DNA of 64,000 bases from Flavobacteriales bacterium UBA6057 (GCA_002428995.1 DIYJ01000003.1:206617-270616); one strand, 5' to 3'; shown: positions 8,336-18,295, counted from the first letter of the stretch. Notes: generated from the sequence alone by a model not told the origin. Made by a program: numbers and translations.

Positions 8336-11300
8336 ATGAACCTTACTTCCATTGCCATCAAGAACAGCCGGGTTACTTACCTGCTGTTGGCCATCATCAT
8401 TGTACTTGGAATCTCAGGTTACCTCGCGCTTCCAAGAGACAGCATGCCTCCGTTCACCATTCGGACGGCAAGCGTTGTGACCGTTTTTCCCGGGGCGAGT
8501 CCTGAGCGTATTGAATTATTGGTGACCGACCCGATTGAGCAGGTTGCGCAGGAAATTCCAGAGGTAGATTACATCCAAAGCGAATCGCGGACCGGTATTT
8601 CCATCGTGAAAGTGGCCCTCAAGGAGAGTGTAAAACAAAAGGAACTTCAACCAATCTGGGATCGCTTGAGGCGTAAAATTGACGGCTTGTCCATGCCATC
8701 GGGCGTGAGCCAATTACCCGATCTGAAAGACGAAGGTTTGGGTGATACTTATGGCATTGCCATCGGCCTTGAAAACGATGGCTACGAGCCCAAGGAACTC
8801 GAAGAACAGGCAGACAGGCTGCGTTCATCATTGATCCGTTTGCAGGATGCCGCCAAGGTGGAACTGACTGGAGTGGCGGAGCGTAGGGTGTTTATTGATT
8901 ACAACGATGCCGAGCTTGCCAAGCTTCAGCTTTCGGCCAACGAGCTGAAAAACATCATTTCCAGTACCAACATCATCATTCCAGCCGGTGAATTGAACAT
9001 TGGTGATGAACGCGTGATTCTGGAGCCTTCCGGAAACTTCGAAACCATTGAAGACATCCGAAACATGCTTATTCCGGTTGGGCAACTTGGCCAAACGGTC
9101 TACCTCGAAGATATCGCAGAGGTGTATGAAGACTATGTTTCTCCACGCGAAACCATTGTGCGCATGAATGGCCAGTCGGCCATCGGCTTGCACATGTCGC
9201 TGAAGGATGGCGCCAACATCGTGCAGCTTGGCGAACAGGTGGATATGATGCTGACTAGCTTCAACGAAACGCTTCCTGTAGGTATTCGTGCGCAGCGCAT
9301 CGCTTCACAGGATACGGATGTGTCTACCAACGTGAACGACTTTGTCTCCAACCTCGTGCAGTCGATTGTGATCGTTTTGGCGGTGATGCTCGTGTTTCTT
9401 GGCTTCCGGACAGGCGTGGTGGTTGCCAGCCTCATTCCAACGGCCATCATCATGGGCTTGTTCCTGATGAATGCCTTTTCCATTGGCCTCAATCAGGTGT
9501 CGCTGGCGGCACTCATCATGGCGCTGGGCATGCTGGTGGACAATGCCATCGTGATGGCCGAATCCATGATGGTGAAGATGGAACGGGGAGAGAAGGCCCT
9601 CGATGCTGCCATCTCGTCCAGCAAGGAATTGATGGTGCCGTTGTTGACCAGTTCGCTCACTACTTCCGCGGCCTTTCTTTCCTTCTTCATTGCCGATTCA
9701 GTGATGGGTGAAATCATGGGGCCTCTGTTCTCTGTGATCACCATTACGTTGATTTCCTCCTGGCTCATGGCCCTGACGATCGTGCCCATGCTGGCCATCA
9801 TTTTTATCCGAGTGAAACCAAAAGACGCATCGGCCAAACCGGGATTATTTGATCGACTCAGTGTGTATTACAAGCGCATCATTCGCTGGTCACTCGCTCA
9901 TCCAGCCATTGTGATTGTTGCAGTTGTGAGTTGTCTGGCCTTGTCTTTTGTTGGGATGACTCAGCTGGGTTTTGTCTTTATGCCTGACAGCGAGCGAAAC
10001 CTTGTGACAGTAGATGTGGAACTGCCTACCGGAACGAGCCTGGAAACCACTTCTTCACAAGTGGCGCTGCTTGAATCCTACATCGCTGACAGCCTGTTGC
10101 TGAACGAATCGCGTACCCGTGGTGTGCAGGATTGGTCGTCCTTCATTGGTGAAGGCCCCAAATCGTATGATCTGGGTTACCAACCCGGAGAAAAGCGCAC
10201 AAACTATGCGCATTTGCTGGTAAACACATCCTCAGGCGATGACAACCTGATGGTGATTGACAAGCTGCAGGACTTTGCCTTTCTCAACCTTCCAGATGCA
10301 AAGGTGACGGTGAAACGCCTGACCAGCGGTGGCGGTGCCAGTGTGCCCATACAGATCCGCATCAGCGGGCCGGATGCCAATAAGTTGGTCCAGATTGCTT
10401 CGCAAACCAAGGACCACTTGCGTACGATCAACGGTACCAACAACGTGGATGACACGTGGGGGCCAAAAATCAAGAAGGTATTGGTTGACATCAATCCATC
10501 GAAGCTGAGTTACAACGGACTGACCAATCAGGATGTCGCCCTTTCTTCTTACACCACCTTGTCTGGTTTCAATGTGGGCGAATACCGCGAAGGCGAGGAC
10601 AACATTCCCATCACCATGCAAACTGAGGGCAGTTTGGAAGTAGCGTATGAAGACCTGGAAGGCATGAACATTTACAGTCAGATGAACGGTCGTGCAGTGC
10701 CCATGGCGCAGCTTGCCGACATCAGTGTAGATTGGCAATTGGCGAAAATCCTGAGGCGTGACCTCAATCGGATGATCACCGTGGAATCGCGATTGGATGA
10801 AGGCGTCACGGCCGGTGAGGTTACCACGCCCATGACGCAATGGCTCGAAGAACAGAGTGCGGAATGGGGGGCTGAATACTCTTTTGAGTTTGGCGGAGAT
10901 GCCGAAGCCAGCAGCAAGGCCATGGGCGCGGTAGCAGACAAACTTCCTATTTCATTGTTCATCATCATCTTGTTGTTGGTGATGCAGTTCAACTCCTTCC
11001 GCAAATCCAGCATCGTATTGCTGGCCGTTCCGTTTGGTTTGGTGGGCGTTGTTGGTGGCTTGTTGCTCACCGGAACCAACCTGAGCTTCACCGGTTTCCT
11101 GGGCATCATTTCGCTGGCCGGAATCGTGATCAACAATGCCATCGTGCTCATCGATCGCATTCAGCTGGAATTGGATGAAAACGGACGGGAACCCTACGAA
11201 GCCATCCTCACGGCAGGGCAGGAGCGTTTCCGCCCGATTCTCTTGACCACGTTCACGACTTCGTTGGGTTTGATTCCGCTATGGCTCGGTGGCGGTGAAA

Positions 11301-11416
11301 TGTGGGAGCCACTCGCCATCGGCATCATCTTCGGATTGCTCTTCGCTACGATCATAACCCTAGTGCTGGTGCCGGTGCTGTATCGCCTTTTCTACAAAGT
11401 GGTTGTAACGAAATGA
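8336..11416 (+). CDS. RND-family multidrug/solute efflux pump (AcrB-like)
   Basis: 1026 aa, the usual size for an inner-membrane RND transporter. Twelve membrane helices are arranged as TM1 (about 12-30), a large periplasmic loop, TM2-6 (about 330-490), a second loop, and TM7-12. The first helix bundle has the proton-relay region LGMLVDNAIVMAES, and the second has the matching GIVINNAIVLIDRI. The start ATG at 8336 follows an AAAGG ribosome-binding sequence. The substrate cannot be read from the sequence; the TolC-first gene order and the fused binding-like domain set this operon apart from textbook acrAB. The stop overlaps the next ATG as ATGA. Confidence 0.95.
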   Translation: MNLTSIAIKNSRVTYLLLAIIIVLGISGYLALPRDSMPPFTIRTASVVTVFPGASPERIELLVTDPIEQVAQEIPEVDYIQSESRTGISIVKVALKESVKQKELQPIWDRLRRKIDGLSMPSGVSQLPDLKDEGLGDTYGIAIGLENDGYEPKELEEQADRLRSSLIRLQDAAKVELTGVAERRVFIDYNDAELAKLQLSANELKNIISSTNIIIPAGELNIGDERVILEPSGNFETIEDIRNMLIPVGQLGQTVYLEDIAEVYEDYVSPRETIVRMNGQSAIGLHMSLKDGANIVQLGEQVDMMLTSFNETLPVGIRAQRIASQDTDVSTNVNDFVSNLVQSIVIVLAVMLVFLGFRTGVVVASLIPTAIIMGLFLMNAFSIGLNQVSLAALIMALGMLVDNAIVMAESMMVKMERGEKALDAAISSSKELMVPLLTSSLTTSAAFLSFFIADSVMGEIMGPLFSVITITLISSWLMALTIVPMLAIIFIRVKPKDASAKPGLFDRLSVYYKRIIRWSLAHPAIVIVAVVSCLALSFVGMTQLGFVFMPDSERNLVTVDVELPTGTSLETTSSQVALLESYIADSLLLNESRTRGVQDWSSFIGEGPKSYDLGYQPGEKRTNYAHLLVNTSSGDDNLMVIDKLQDFAFLNLPDAKVTVKRLTSGGGASVPIQIRISGPDANKLVQIASQTKDHLRTINGTNNVDDTWGPKIKKVLVDINPSKLSYNGLTNQDVALSSYTTLSGFNVGEYREGEDNIPITMQTEGSLEVAYEDLEGMNIYSQMNGRAVPMAQLADISVDWQLAKILRRDLNRMITVESRLDEGVTAGEVTTPMTQWLEEQSAEWGAEYSFEFGGDAEASSKAMGAVADKLPISLFIIILLLVMQFNSFRKSSIVLLAVPFGLVGVVGGLLLTGTNLSFTGFLGIISLAGIVINNAIVLIDRIQLELDENGREPYEAILTAGQERFRPILLTTFTTSLGLIPLWLGGGEMWEPLAIGIIFGLLFATIITLVLVPVLYRLFYKVVVTK

Positions 11417-12084
11417 ATGAGGAGTTGACGTTTCGGGCCTACCTCGCAGAGAACAAACAGGGATTTTTCCTGGGTAGCTTGCTGCTCGTGTTGATAGGCA
11501 GCGTCTTTTTTCCGCCAATCTATCAGCATTCCATCATTTCGATATTGGTCATGCAAAACATGGTTTTTGGGCTATTGCTGATTCAGAAACGCTTTGCCCT
11601 GGCCAGAGCGATTCTGTTTGTCTTTCTGGGTCTGTGTTCGATCCATGTCGGTCTCACCTTTTTTGGTGAGACCATGTCAGTAGATCATGCCAGTCAGTTC
11701 TTATTTGGCCTCTACTTCACATTCATTTCGATCATCCACTTTTATGAGCTGTATCGTGAAAAGCAGCTCAGCATGGCCTCCATCTATGCCGTGTTCAGCG
11801 GGTTCATTCTGTTGGCCTTTGCTTTTGGTTTTGCGTTGAAGTTTATCCATACCATGGACCCGAACTCCATCAATGGCATTGGAAAAGACGCCTTTGCCGC
11901 GGATTTCATCTATTTCAGCTTCATAACCTTGATGACCATTGGTTATGGCGACATCGTGCCTGCCACGGACATTGCCAGGCAGGTGGTTGTTTTTGCCTCA
12001 TTGGTCGGTCATTTCTACACGGTGTTTATCACTGCATTTATCATCGGAAAGCTCATCAATAAGCAGAATGAATCAGCCTCCTAG
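11413..12084 (+). CDS. Potassium-channel-like membrane protein
   Basis: 223 aa from the ATG at 11413, which overlaps the pump stop codon by 4 nt (ATGA). Four or five hydrophobic helices precede a pore loop with the K+ selectivity filter TIGYGD (sequence LMTIGYGDIVPAT) and a last helix. No Arg-rich S4 voltage sensor and no RCK domain are visible. Coupling to an RND operon is unusual; it might balance charge during proton-driven efflux, but this is a guess. Confidence 0.85.
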   Translation: MNEELTFRAYLAENKQGFFLGSLLLVLIGSVFFPPIYQHSIISILVMQNMVFGLLLIQKRFALARAILFVFLGLCSIHVGLTFFGETMSVDHASQFLFGLYFTFISIIHFYELYREKQLSMASIYAVFSGFILLAFAFGFALKFIHTMDPNSINGIGKDAFAADFIYFSFITLMTIGYGDIVPATDIARQVVVFASLVGHFYTVFITAFIIGKLINKQNESAS

Positions 12085-12175
12085 CCTTTTAGCTTGTTGC
12101 CTGGTCTGGTCCTACAAGCTCAGGAGTTGGAATTGTTTTCCACAGCATGGCCATGTTCGCGCTTTTGAATAGAAC

Positions 12176-14236
12176 TTACTCAATCATCATTCGGATGTGC
12201 CTGACTTCTTCCTCGAAGCGCATGGTGCAGAGGTAGATGCCCGGTGTGATGCGCTTCCCTTCTTGATTTTCACCGTTCCACGCCAGGGTATGTACACCTG
12301 CCTCCAAGGAGTTTTCCACACTCCAGACATACCTGCCGCTGAGGTCGTGGATCTCGAACCTCACCCTACCATCTTCGGGAATGGAAAACCCGATGATTGT
12401 TCCATTTTTGAAAGGATTAGGGTGGTTTTGTTGAAGATCCATACCGTAGGAGAGCTCGCTCCCTTGCGCAGTTTGGAGGTCGGCCTGTCCCTTTTTTACC
12501 TCGATATCACCAATGGACGAACAGGAAGTAATGATTCTTCCGGATTTTGTCTTGTGACCAAACTCGTGATATTCCGGGATATCGATGAACTGTGTTTGCG
12601 AGAGCGCTGACTCGTTTCCATTGACGTCTATGGCTCTTATTTCCAGTCTGCTTGCTTGTCTTCTATATGCAAGTTTTGGATTATAACCGATGCGCACGAG
12701 TGGTTCGCTGTCATAAATAGTTTCGAAGAGCTGACCATCGATGTACACCTTATAGCCCGCTACTTCGCCTGTGCTATCAAAAACATCAAAGCGGACCTCG
12801 CAGTGAGGTACAGATAGGCTGCACGGAAGCATGATGGAATCCGGCTTGTAATTGATGACGAAGTTATTGGGTGGTGAAGGTGGTATGTAATCGGGAATGA
12901 TTCGGTAAAATTTGCTAGGATCCGCATTCTGGACGATCAGATTCTGAACACTGTATTCCTGGAAGGTCATAGGAGACTGAACGCTAATCCAGGGACCGAG
13001 GGCGCTGCCCGCCTCTTCCAGAAGGTAGTATGCATCGATATCGAACAGCGATGTTTTAATGGCAAGGGTGTTTGATTCATAGGTGACCTGGGGTTTATAA
13101 GGCCTGGCCAATGGCTCTCCGGCAAACATGCCCAGGGATGGATTAAGCACGGATTTCCAATAAGAATCGATCGCGCTTCCTCCCTGGAAGTATTCCCTTA
13201 CCAAATGGGAGACATTAGGAAACCTGGAAGGGCTGCTCGTGGGCTCTGAAACGGTTCCATAGGTGGCCGTGGCTCCAGCTTCCAACCACTCACCAATAAA
13301 CATTTGCCCGCCCCCGATCCGTCCTCCACCGGAGGTGAGGTGGTCGCATATCGCTCCTGGCGCATACGAGTTGGTTTCGATATCGTCTATCCATTCATTA
13401 CCCGTGAAATAGAATAAGATGTCTGAGGTATTGGACAGGTAATCGTTGGTGACACCTGATAAATCAAGCGTATAAAGGTCTATTCCACTGTACTGAGAAG
13501 GTACGGTGAGCATTTGACTCCATCTTGCATTGCGATGAGGATCCCTGGTCCTGACGAAATAGCCGTCACCTGTTGGGAACGTGCCATCGGCTGAGACTCC
13601 AAGGTCAATGAGGTCTTCTGCCTCAGCCAGGGTGTTGGCATTTGTCATAAGGTGCATAGTGGGACGAATGCCATAGTCTGTGTAGGGTTGAACGGAGTTT
13701 GAATTGTAAAACTCATTCTCGAGGTCGTGCGTGTAGCTTTCTCCTCCGGGGTTAGACAGGAGCTCCCCATTCGCAAACGCTGCACACACAGATGACTTGT
13801 CAGGGAATCCCTGGCGAGGAATACCGTCAAAAAAGTTGGGAGCCTTCCAGGCCAAAACAAAGGCCTGGATTTCGTTCTCCCTACCCAGAAGAGCAGCATT
13901 AATATCGTCCATTGCGTCATTGAAGGCACTGGTGCTCAGGGAGGCGGTACTGGAAGTGTTGAGCGAAACGGTAATGATGTTTTGCGTGGGAATGCCCCGC
14001 GCGCTGGCATAGTAGCTCGCCACAGATGCAGAGATCGGATCTGCATCGTTCACAATGATGGCTATTTGTTCTGGGAGGATGGAAGTTCGGGGGAGCAATA
14101 CGGTCGGGCCTCCCGCTGGTGTGAATGCTTCATACTCGCTGTTAGAACTCACGTTGTTGTTTTGTGCACAGAGCGAAAACATACACAGCATAAATATGTG
14201 TGTACAAAAGAGTCTCGTAAACAGTTTCTTTTCCAT
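12176..14236 (-). CDS. TIGR03790-family protein with T9SS type A sorting domain
   Basis: 686 aa. Signal peptide to about residue 25 (SLCAQ). The body has the TIGR03790 family features: IAIIVNDADPISASVASYYASARGIP near the N-terminus and a long core including GGGRIGGGQMFIGEW. The family occurs in many environmental bacteria and its function is unknown. Residues about 600-686 are a T9SS C-terminal domain (QNHPNPFKNGTIIGFSI ... GIYLCTMRF), so the protein is exported and probably surface-attached or released. The gene converges with the K+-channel gene. Confidence 0.85.
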   Translation of the reverse strand: MEKKLFTRLFCTHIFMLCMFSLCAQNNNVSSNSEYEAFTPAGGPTVLLPRTSILPEQIAIIVNDADPISASVASYYASARGIPTQNIITVSLNTSSTASLSTSAFNDAMDDINAALLGRENEIQAFVLAWKAPNFFDGIPRQGFPDKSSVCAAFANGELLSNPGGESYTHDLENEFYNSNSVQPYTDYGIRPTMHLMTNANTLAEAEDLIDLGVSADGTFPTGDGYFVRTRDPHRNARWSQMLTVPSQYSGIDLYTLDLSGVTNDYLSNTSDILFYFTGNEWIDDIETNSYAPGAICDHLTSGGGRIGGGQMFIGEWLEAGATATYGTVSEPTSSPSRFPNVSHLVREYFQGGSAIDSYWKSVLNPSLGMFAGEPLARPYKPQVTYESNTLAIKTSLFDIDAYYLLEEAGSALGPWISVQSPMTFQEYSVQNLIVQNADPSKFYRIIPDYIPPSPPNNFVINYKPDSIMLPCSLSVPHCEVRFDVFDSTGEVAGYKVYIDGQLFETIYDSEPLVRIGYNPKLAYRRQASRLEIRAIDVNGNESALSQTQFIDIPEYHEFGHKTKSGRIITSCSSIGDIEVKKGQADLQTAQGSELSYGMDLQQNHPNPFKNGTIIGFSIPEDGRVRFEIHDLSGRYVWSVENSLEAGVHTLAWNGENQEGKRITPGIYLCTMRFEEEVRHIRMMIE

Positions 14237-14667
14237 GATTCATCAGTTTTACGGTGGTTTTTGCGTTGTGAAAGAATTTGGAGCTATCCTCTTGATGTTA
14301 AGGCTTTAGCTTAGTCTTGTTATCGGTTGAAAACAAATTTTAGAAGCACATACGCAGTTTGGTTGCGAAAAATAGACTCCTACCATGGTGACTGAATGAA
14401 TGGTCGAAAAGAGATGGTGAAATGTGTCGCAGACTGAATGTGAGTCCGTTTCTCCTTAACTCAACATCCCCGTCATCTCATCACACAGCATGACGGTATT
14501 GCTGATGATATCGATTCTTGCCTGATCGCCTGCAGAGACGGGCATAGCCTTCGTTGTTTTGGAGTCGTCCTGCACTACTGTTGGTCAGAGCTGCACTTTG
14601 CCGAGAACAGTAAAAACCTGATCGTGCTGGAACAACGAGTTTGACAACTTCGATTTTAGACCGCTTG
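14237..14667. other. 431-bp gap with a possible gene remnant
   Basis: No complete gene is seen. On the minus strand, 14459-14590 can be read as about 43 codons to a stop. The reading ends ...DIISNTVMLCDEMTGMLS, looks like the end of a real protein, and is cut off upstream by an in-frame stop. It may be a fragment of a lost gene. The rest of the gap shows nothing recognisable. Confidence 0.35.
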
Positions 14668-16332
14668 TCAAATTGAAAAAGGCAGGTCTGTTTTCACCGT
14701 CACCACTTTATTCGTGAAGGGATGAGAAAACGCTATTTGTTGAGCATGCAGACAAAGCCGGTCTGATGGGCTACCGTATAAGTTGTCTCCCGCAATGGGG
14801 GCATGAAGCCCGAGCTTGTGCGCGCAATGGACCCGCAATTGATGCGAACGACCGGTAACAGGACTCAATTGAATCAAGGTTTGGGTTGCGCTTTTTTGCA
14901 ACACTTTATAATTGGTTGTCGCTGGCTTCCCCCATTCAAAATCGACTTTTTGCATCGGCCTGTTATTGATATCGAGAATCAGTGGCAAATCGATTACACC
15001 GCTTGTTTCCACAATGGTTTTTTCCAGGGTGGCAACGTAGATTTTGTCTACAGTGCGTTCTGCAAACTGTTGCTGAAGTCGTTTGTGCGCGGCTTTTGTG
15101 AGTGTGACAATCATCACTCCGGACGTGTCCTGATCAAGCCGGTGTACGATCATAGGACCCGTTGCCTCTGGAAATCGCTTTTGAAGGCGAACCTGAACCG
15201 AATCCGTAATGTGATTGCCCGGGACCGATAGCAGTCCAGAAGGCTTATTGACCACAACCAAATGCTCGTCTTTGTAGAGCACTTCCAACTCCTTACCCTT
15301 GCCAAAGTTTTCCAATAATGGGTTCGGTTTAACCGGAATACCCTTCAACATGAAAGCAAGAATAGGTTGGCATTTCCGTTTACAGGCCGGGTAAAATTTG
15401 CCTTGTTCCCGAATTTCTGAATTCGGAGAGGGGCCCCACCAAAACTCAGCAAGTGCGATGGGTTTCAGCTGCTTTTGAAACGCATATTGGAATAACTTAG
15501 GAGCAGCGCACTCTCCTGCTCCGGCAGGCGGTACATCGACCCCAAAATCAGTAAAGACCGTCTTGACGTCTTTAGATTCCCCCAGGCCATTCTGAAAGAC
15601 ATAGGCTCTAAATATCGCCTCTTGTAACTCAGCGGACTTGGATTTGCGTAAGGCTTTCAGCTGTTCAATCCTTTGTTCGAATTTCCTTGTTGCTTCTGTT
15701 ACCTTCTCCAGCCGCAGGCGTTCTGAGCGGGAAAAACGCTTGAGCGCATATCCGGAATCGATACTTTGCCGCGACAGCTCTTCGAGCAGCTGCTTACGTT
15801 CCTGTTCCAAAAGTTGGGTAGCGTTTTTCCGCTTTAAGTAGCGCTCTGCCTTGGCCTGTTTGGCCGCTACTCTTGCTACGCGGATATTTTCTTCGACCTC
15901 CTTCCTGATTCGCTCCAACTGTGTTTTGAGGAGGTCATATTCATCGCTTTTTTCGAGCGATTTAATTTCCTGGCCAATCGCATTAATCGCGGCCATTTCA
16001 GGAAAATCCTCCCCTTTAGGCAGTTGATAAACAGGAGGAACAAACGCCAGAGATTCCAGCTCCGCTTGTAACTCCCCCGAATAACCGGAAAGGTAACCTA
16101 TGCTGCCGGTTTGAGTCGCTACTACCAGCACCCCGAACATCCGTCCTTTGGGTTGTTTGGTCAATGTTGGCAAATCGCGTGTAAGCCTTTTTTGAAGGTG
16201 TTCAGCTGCCTCTTGTGCCAATGCGGTTGGCGTGTAAGCATGAGGATATTCAAAAGCTTCAGCTAACGGAGTGCCATTGCTGGTGTCCAGGTAAACGAAT
16301 TTGTTGTTGATTGAAGTTGATGTCACGGCCAA
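14668..16332 (-). CDS. RluA-family RNA pseudouridine synthase, long form
   Basis: 554 aa. Residues about 345-554 are the RluA catalytic domain with HRLDQDTSG (catalytic Asp400), a GRSHQLRVH motif and a terminal LCLHAQQIAFSHP segment. The first 330 residues are an extension with a long coiled coil (about 120-245) and the conserved GAGECAAPKLFQYAF motif, plus CKRKCQPILAFML. This long architecture recurs in Bacteroidetes and some gammaproteobacteria. The enzyme isomerises uridine in rRNA or tRNA; the exact site is unknown. It stands alone with no operon partner. Confidence 0.92.
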   Translation of the reverse strand: MAVTSTSINNKFVYLDTSNGTPLAEAFEYPHAYTPTALAQEAAEHLQKRLTRDLPTLTKQPKGRMFGVLVVATQTGSIGYLSGYSGELQAELESLAFVPPVYQLPKGEDFPEMAAINAIGQEIKSLEKSDEYDLLKTQLERIRKEVEENIRVARVAAKQAKAERYLKRKNATQLLEQERKQLLEELSRQSIDSGYALKRFSRSERLRLEKVTEATRKFEQRIEQLKALRKSKSAELQEAIFRAYVFQNGLGESKDVKTVFTDFGVDVPPAGAGECAAPKLFQYAFQKQLKPIALAEFWWGPSPNSEIREQGKFYPACKRKCQPILAFMLKGIPVKPNPLLENFGKGKELEVLYKDEHLVVVNKPSGLLSVPGNHITDSVQVRLQKRFPEATGPMIVHRLDQDTSGVMIVTLTKAAHKRLQQQFAERTVDKIYVATLEKTIVETSGVIDLPLILDINNRPMQKVDFEWGKPATTNYKVLQKSATQTLIQLSPVTGRSHQLRVHCAHKLGLHAPIAGDNLYGSPSDRLCLHAQQIAFSHPFTNKVVTVKTDLPFSI

Positions 16333-16904
16333 AATCGGAGCGTTTGCAACACAAAACTACCAGTCTTCGAAAGTTTCGAACCACCGGCCAATTCATCGAA
16401 CTCTAAGAATGATATCCAAATTGGGGTCAACGAAAGGCGCAGGTTATTCTCGCAAACATCACTCATAATTTCGGCAACGAATCAGCTGGAAATACGGAAA
16501 CTGGTGATGAAGAACGTTTTGGGCTTTGCCAATCAGTCAAGGATCACTGGAATACTTCGTGATCCTGAAAGCCCCTTTATTGATGCACGAGCAAAGCCCG
16601 ACACTTTCGCACCGGACTTTAATTGCAGGGGTGGCCATCAAAATTTCTAACTTTTTGGAGAGAGGATTAAGGCTTAGTAAAAAGGCCAAAGAGAGTTCCT
16701 GGCATCGTGCCGGTATAGGCCGTGATAAGGATGAAAAGTCAGCACTTTTGGATGTGACAACCTCGTGGGATGGCTTTGAGCGAATAGGGCAAGGATTTTA
16801 AAGCTCCGGCATGGCTGTATATTGGCAATCCTCCTTTTCTTTAACCCAGTAGCAAAGCAAAGGCGGGCCATCATGACCCGCCTTTGCTTTGATTCGAGAT
16901 GTTG
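16333..16904. other. 572-bp gap, no gene seen apart from a terminator
   Basis: This stretch separates the RluA start from the YHS gene end. A short plus-strand open frame at 16526-16801 has no family resemblance, signal or plausible start context. Only the hairpin near the right end is recognisable. Confidence 0.5.
16854..16890 (-). terminator. Terminator-like hairpin after the YHS gene
   Basis: A perfect 14-bp stem (AAAGCAAAGGCGGG at 16854-16867 with its complement at 16877-16890) encloses a 9-nt loop. It lies 15 bp beyond the YHS stop. The T-rich tail is only moderate (TTTGCTTTG), but the stem is long and could work in either direction. Confidence 0.75.
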
Positions 16905-17384
16905 TCAATTGTATGTTGTCTTCAACGTTCTGTAGTTCTCATCGGCTTTTTTCTTTAGCCGACTGTGATCATTCTCGGCAAGCCACAGTTGTTTTGCATC
17001 GAGTTCGATATTGTTGAGGAAGAGATAGTACTTTCCATCTTTGACAATGAACTTGTTAGGGTCCACATCGAACTTTGCGCCAGCATAGCATCCGAATGCG
17101 CAGAAGCCACCATATTGAGGCAAGTACTTCTGAGGATCCTTATCGAACGTGGCCTTCTGCTCGGGTGAAGTGAAGTAGTAGAAGACTTTTTCATACTCCG
17201 ACTTGAAGTCCTTTACACCTTTTTGTGCCAGTCCAAGATCCAGATATGAAACGGGACTGTAACCGGAAAGTGCGATGTTACTGTTGTCGATATTATGGGC
17301 CATTTTGTCTTGAGCGAACATGCTCATTGAGCCGAAGACCATTGCCATGGCCAAGGTGATATTCTTGATTTTCAAATTGCTCAT
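16905..17384 (-). CDS. Secreted YHS-domain protein
   Basis: 159 aa with a signal peptide to about residue 24 (SMFAQ). The mature part follows the YHS-domain (seleno)protein family: ALSGYSPVSYLD, FTSPEQKATFDKDPQKYLPQYGGFCAFG, DPNKFIVKDGKYYLF and W...AD.NY towards the end. Here the motif Cys residues of GGFCAFGC are normal cysteines. YHS domains are small Cys-containing modules linked to metal handling. It is last in a minus-strand cluster with an NTF2-like gene 41 bp upstream and is probably co-transcribed with it. Confidence 0.85.
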   Translation of the reverse strand: MSNLKIKNITLAMAMVFGSMSMFAQDKMAHNIDNSNIALSGYSPVSYLDLGLAQKGVKDFKSEYEKVFYYFTSPEQKATFDKDPQKYLPQYGGFCAFGCYAGAKFDVDPNKFIVKDGKYYLFLNNIELDAKQLWLAENDHSRLKKKADENYRTLKTTYN

Positions 17385-17425
17385 GATGTATTTGTTTTAA
17401 GGAGTTGATATGTTGTTTTTGTTTT

Positions 17426-17779
17426 TCAATTTGCGCTGAAGTATTCTTCTCTCACCACCTGTCCAAGGTCATTCCATGTGCGCTTGATCACCTCATGCCA
17501 GAGTATCTCGCTTCCATCTTTCATGTCGAAGTGGATGTCGAATTCGGAAGCTGATGTGTTACCATCGACTATTGAACTGATTTTCTGAATCTTGTTGACC
17601 CTGGCTATTGCTCCTGCAAAGCCTTCCATTTTTGAGACCATCTGAGCCTTGTCTGATGTGTCTACGTTGCCATAGTCTGAAGTGGTGGCATTGTCCGCGA
17701 AGAATTTCTTCACCGCATTTACAATATCTCCTTGTGAGAGCATTGTATCTATTTCCTGTACTTGATTTCTGATATCCAT
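17426..17779 (-). CDS. NTF2-like/SnoaL-like small protein
   Basis: 117 aa from the ATG at 17779 (MDIRNQVQEIDTML). The alpha+beta pattern of the NTF2 superfamily is visible: N-terminal helices, VKKFFADNATTSDYGN, and C-terminal strands ending W...GQVVREEYF. Function is unknown; this fold serves as enzyme or ligand-binding scaffold. An open frame continues to 17821, but the shorter start leaves room for the promoter. A bipartite operator-like motif shared with the neighbouring SPW-like gene lies 54 bp before this ATG. Confidence 0.75.
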   Translation of the reverse strand: MDIRNQVQEIDTMLSQGDIVNAVKKFFADNATTSDYGNVDTSDKAQMVSKMEGFAGAIARVNKIQKISSIVDGNTSASEFDIHFDMKDGSEILWHEVIKRTWNDLGQVVREEYFSAN

Positions 17780-17833
17780 AATTGCTTTGTTTTTGTTTCT
17801 GAGACAAAATTGAGGTGACACAAAAGCTGAAGG

Positions 17834-17864
17834 CCTACAGGAAATTCCCTTTTAATGGTACTTT
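17834..17864 (-). promoter_or_regulatory. Candidate AraC operator, copy 1
   Basis: Read on the minus strand, AAAGTACCA is followed after 15 nt by CTGTAGG, and the spacer shares an AGG and a TTT with copy 2. The two boxes start 22 bp apart, about two helical turns, in both copies. The motif ends 54 bp before the ATG of the NTF2-like gene, where an activator would sit upstream of the core promoter. A -7-like ATTTTG follows. Confidence 0.7.
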
Positions 17865-17938
17865 CTGTTTCCTCATCCGGTCGGCAACGGACTTCTTCCT
17901 TTAACTCAAGTGATCCTCCATTGAAGAATGACCGACTA

Positions 17939-18295
17939 TTAGAGAGAAACTGTCTCTGCCCTGTGTAAACTAACTACGGTGAGTACCGCACCACCATTGA
18001 TCCAATAATAGAAGGCATCGATTCCTTGAAATGAGAGTGCAAAAGGGGCCGCAATGAAGACGATGGCAACTGCGAAATCCACCATCAGATGCGCCTTATA
18101 GGGTATGACACGGAGCACTCCGAGATGATGGTCGGTCAGCAGGGTCAAAATGAAGGCAGCTATACCAACGAGTACTGAAAGCCAAAGGGCCAATGGATGT
18201 GAATTACCCAGTCCAAGAAGGAAAGGAAGGGTGAGCAAAGCTATCGCAACCGGATAGTCGAGATAGGCGTGGATTTGTTTTGTGACGAATTTCAT
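17939..18295 (-). CDS. Small membrane protein, SPW-repeat-like
   Basis: 118 aa from the ATG at 18295 (MKFVTKQIHAYLDYP). Four hydrophobic helices occur in two similar halves, each with a Pro-containing helix followed by a W-containing helix, which resembles the SPW repeat family. It has no catalytic motif. It shares a promoter motif with the NTF2-like gene and lies directly downstream of the AraC-type regulator gene, which suggests co-regulation. Confidence 0.65.
   Translation of the reverse strand: MKFVTKQIHAYLDYPVAIALLTLPFLLGLGNSHPLALWLSVLVGIAAFILTLLTDHHLGVLRVIPYKAHLMVDFAVAIVFIAAPFALSFQGIDAFYYWINGGAVLTVVSLHRAETVSL

Noticed and set aside
12091..12120. Terminator between the K+-channel gene and the TIGR03790 gene
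   Set aside because: A 7-bp AGCTTGT/ACAAGCT stem with a 16-nt loop and no T tract is too weak to call.
16526..16801. 91-codon plus-strand open frame as a gene
   Set aside because: No domain, signal or start context; it lies in a gap between minus-strand genes and reads as random sequence.
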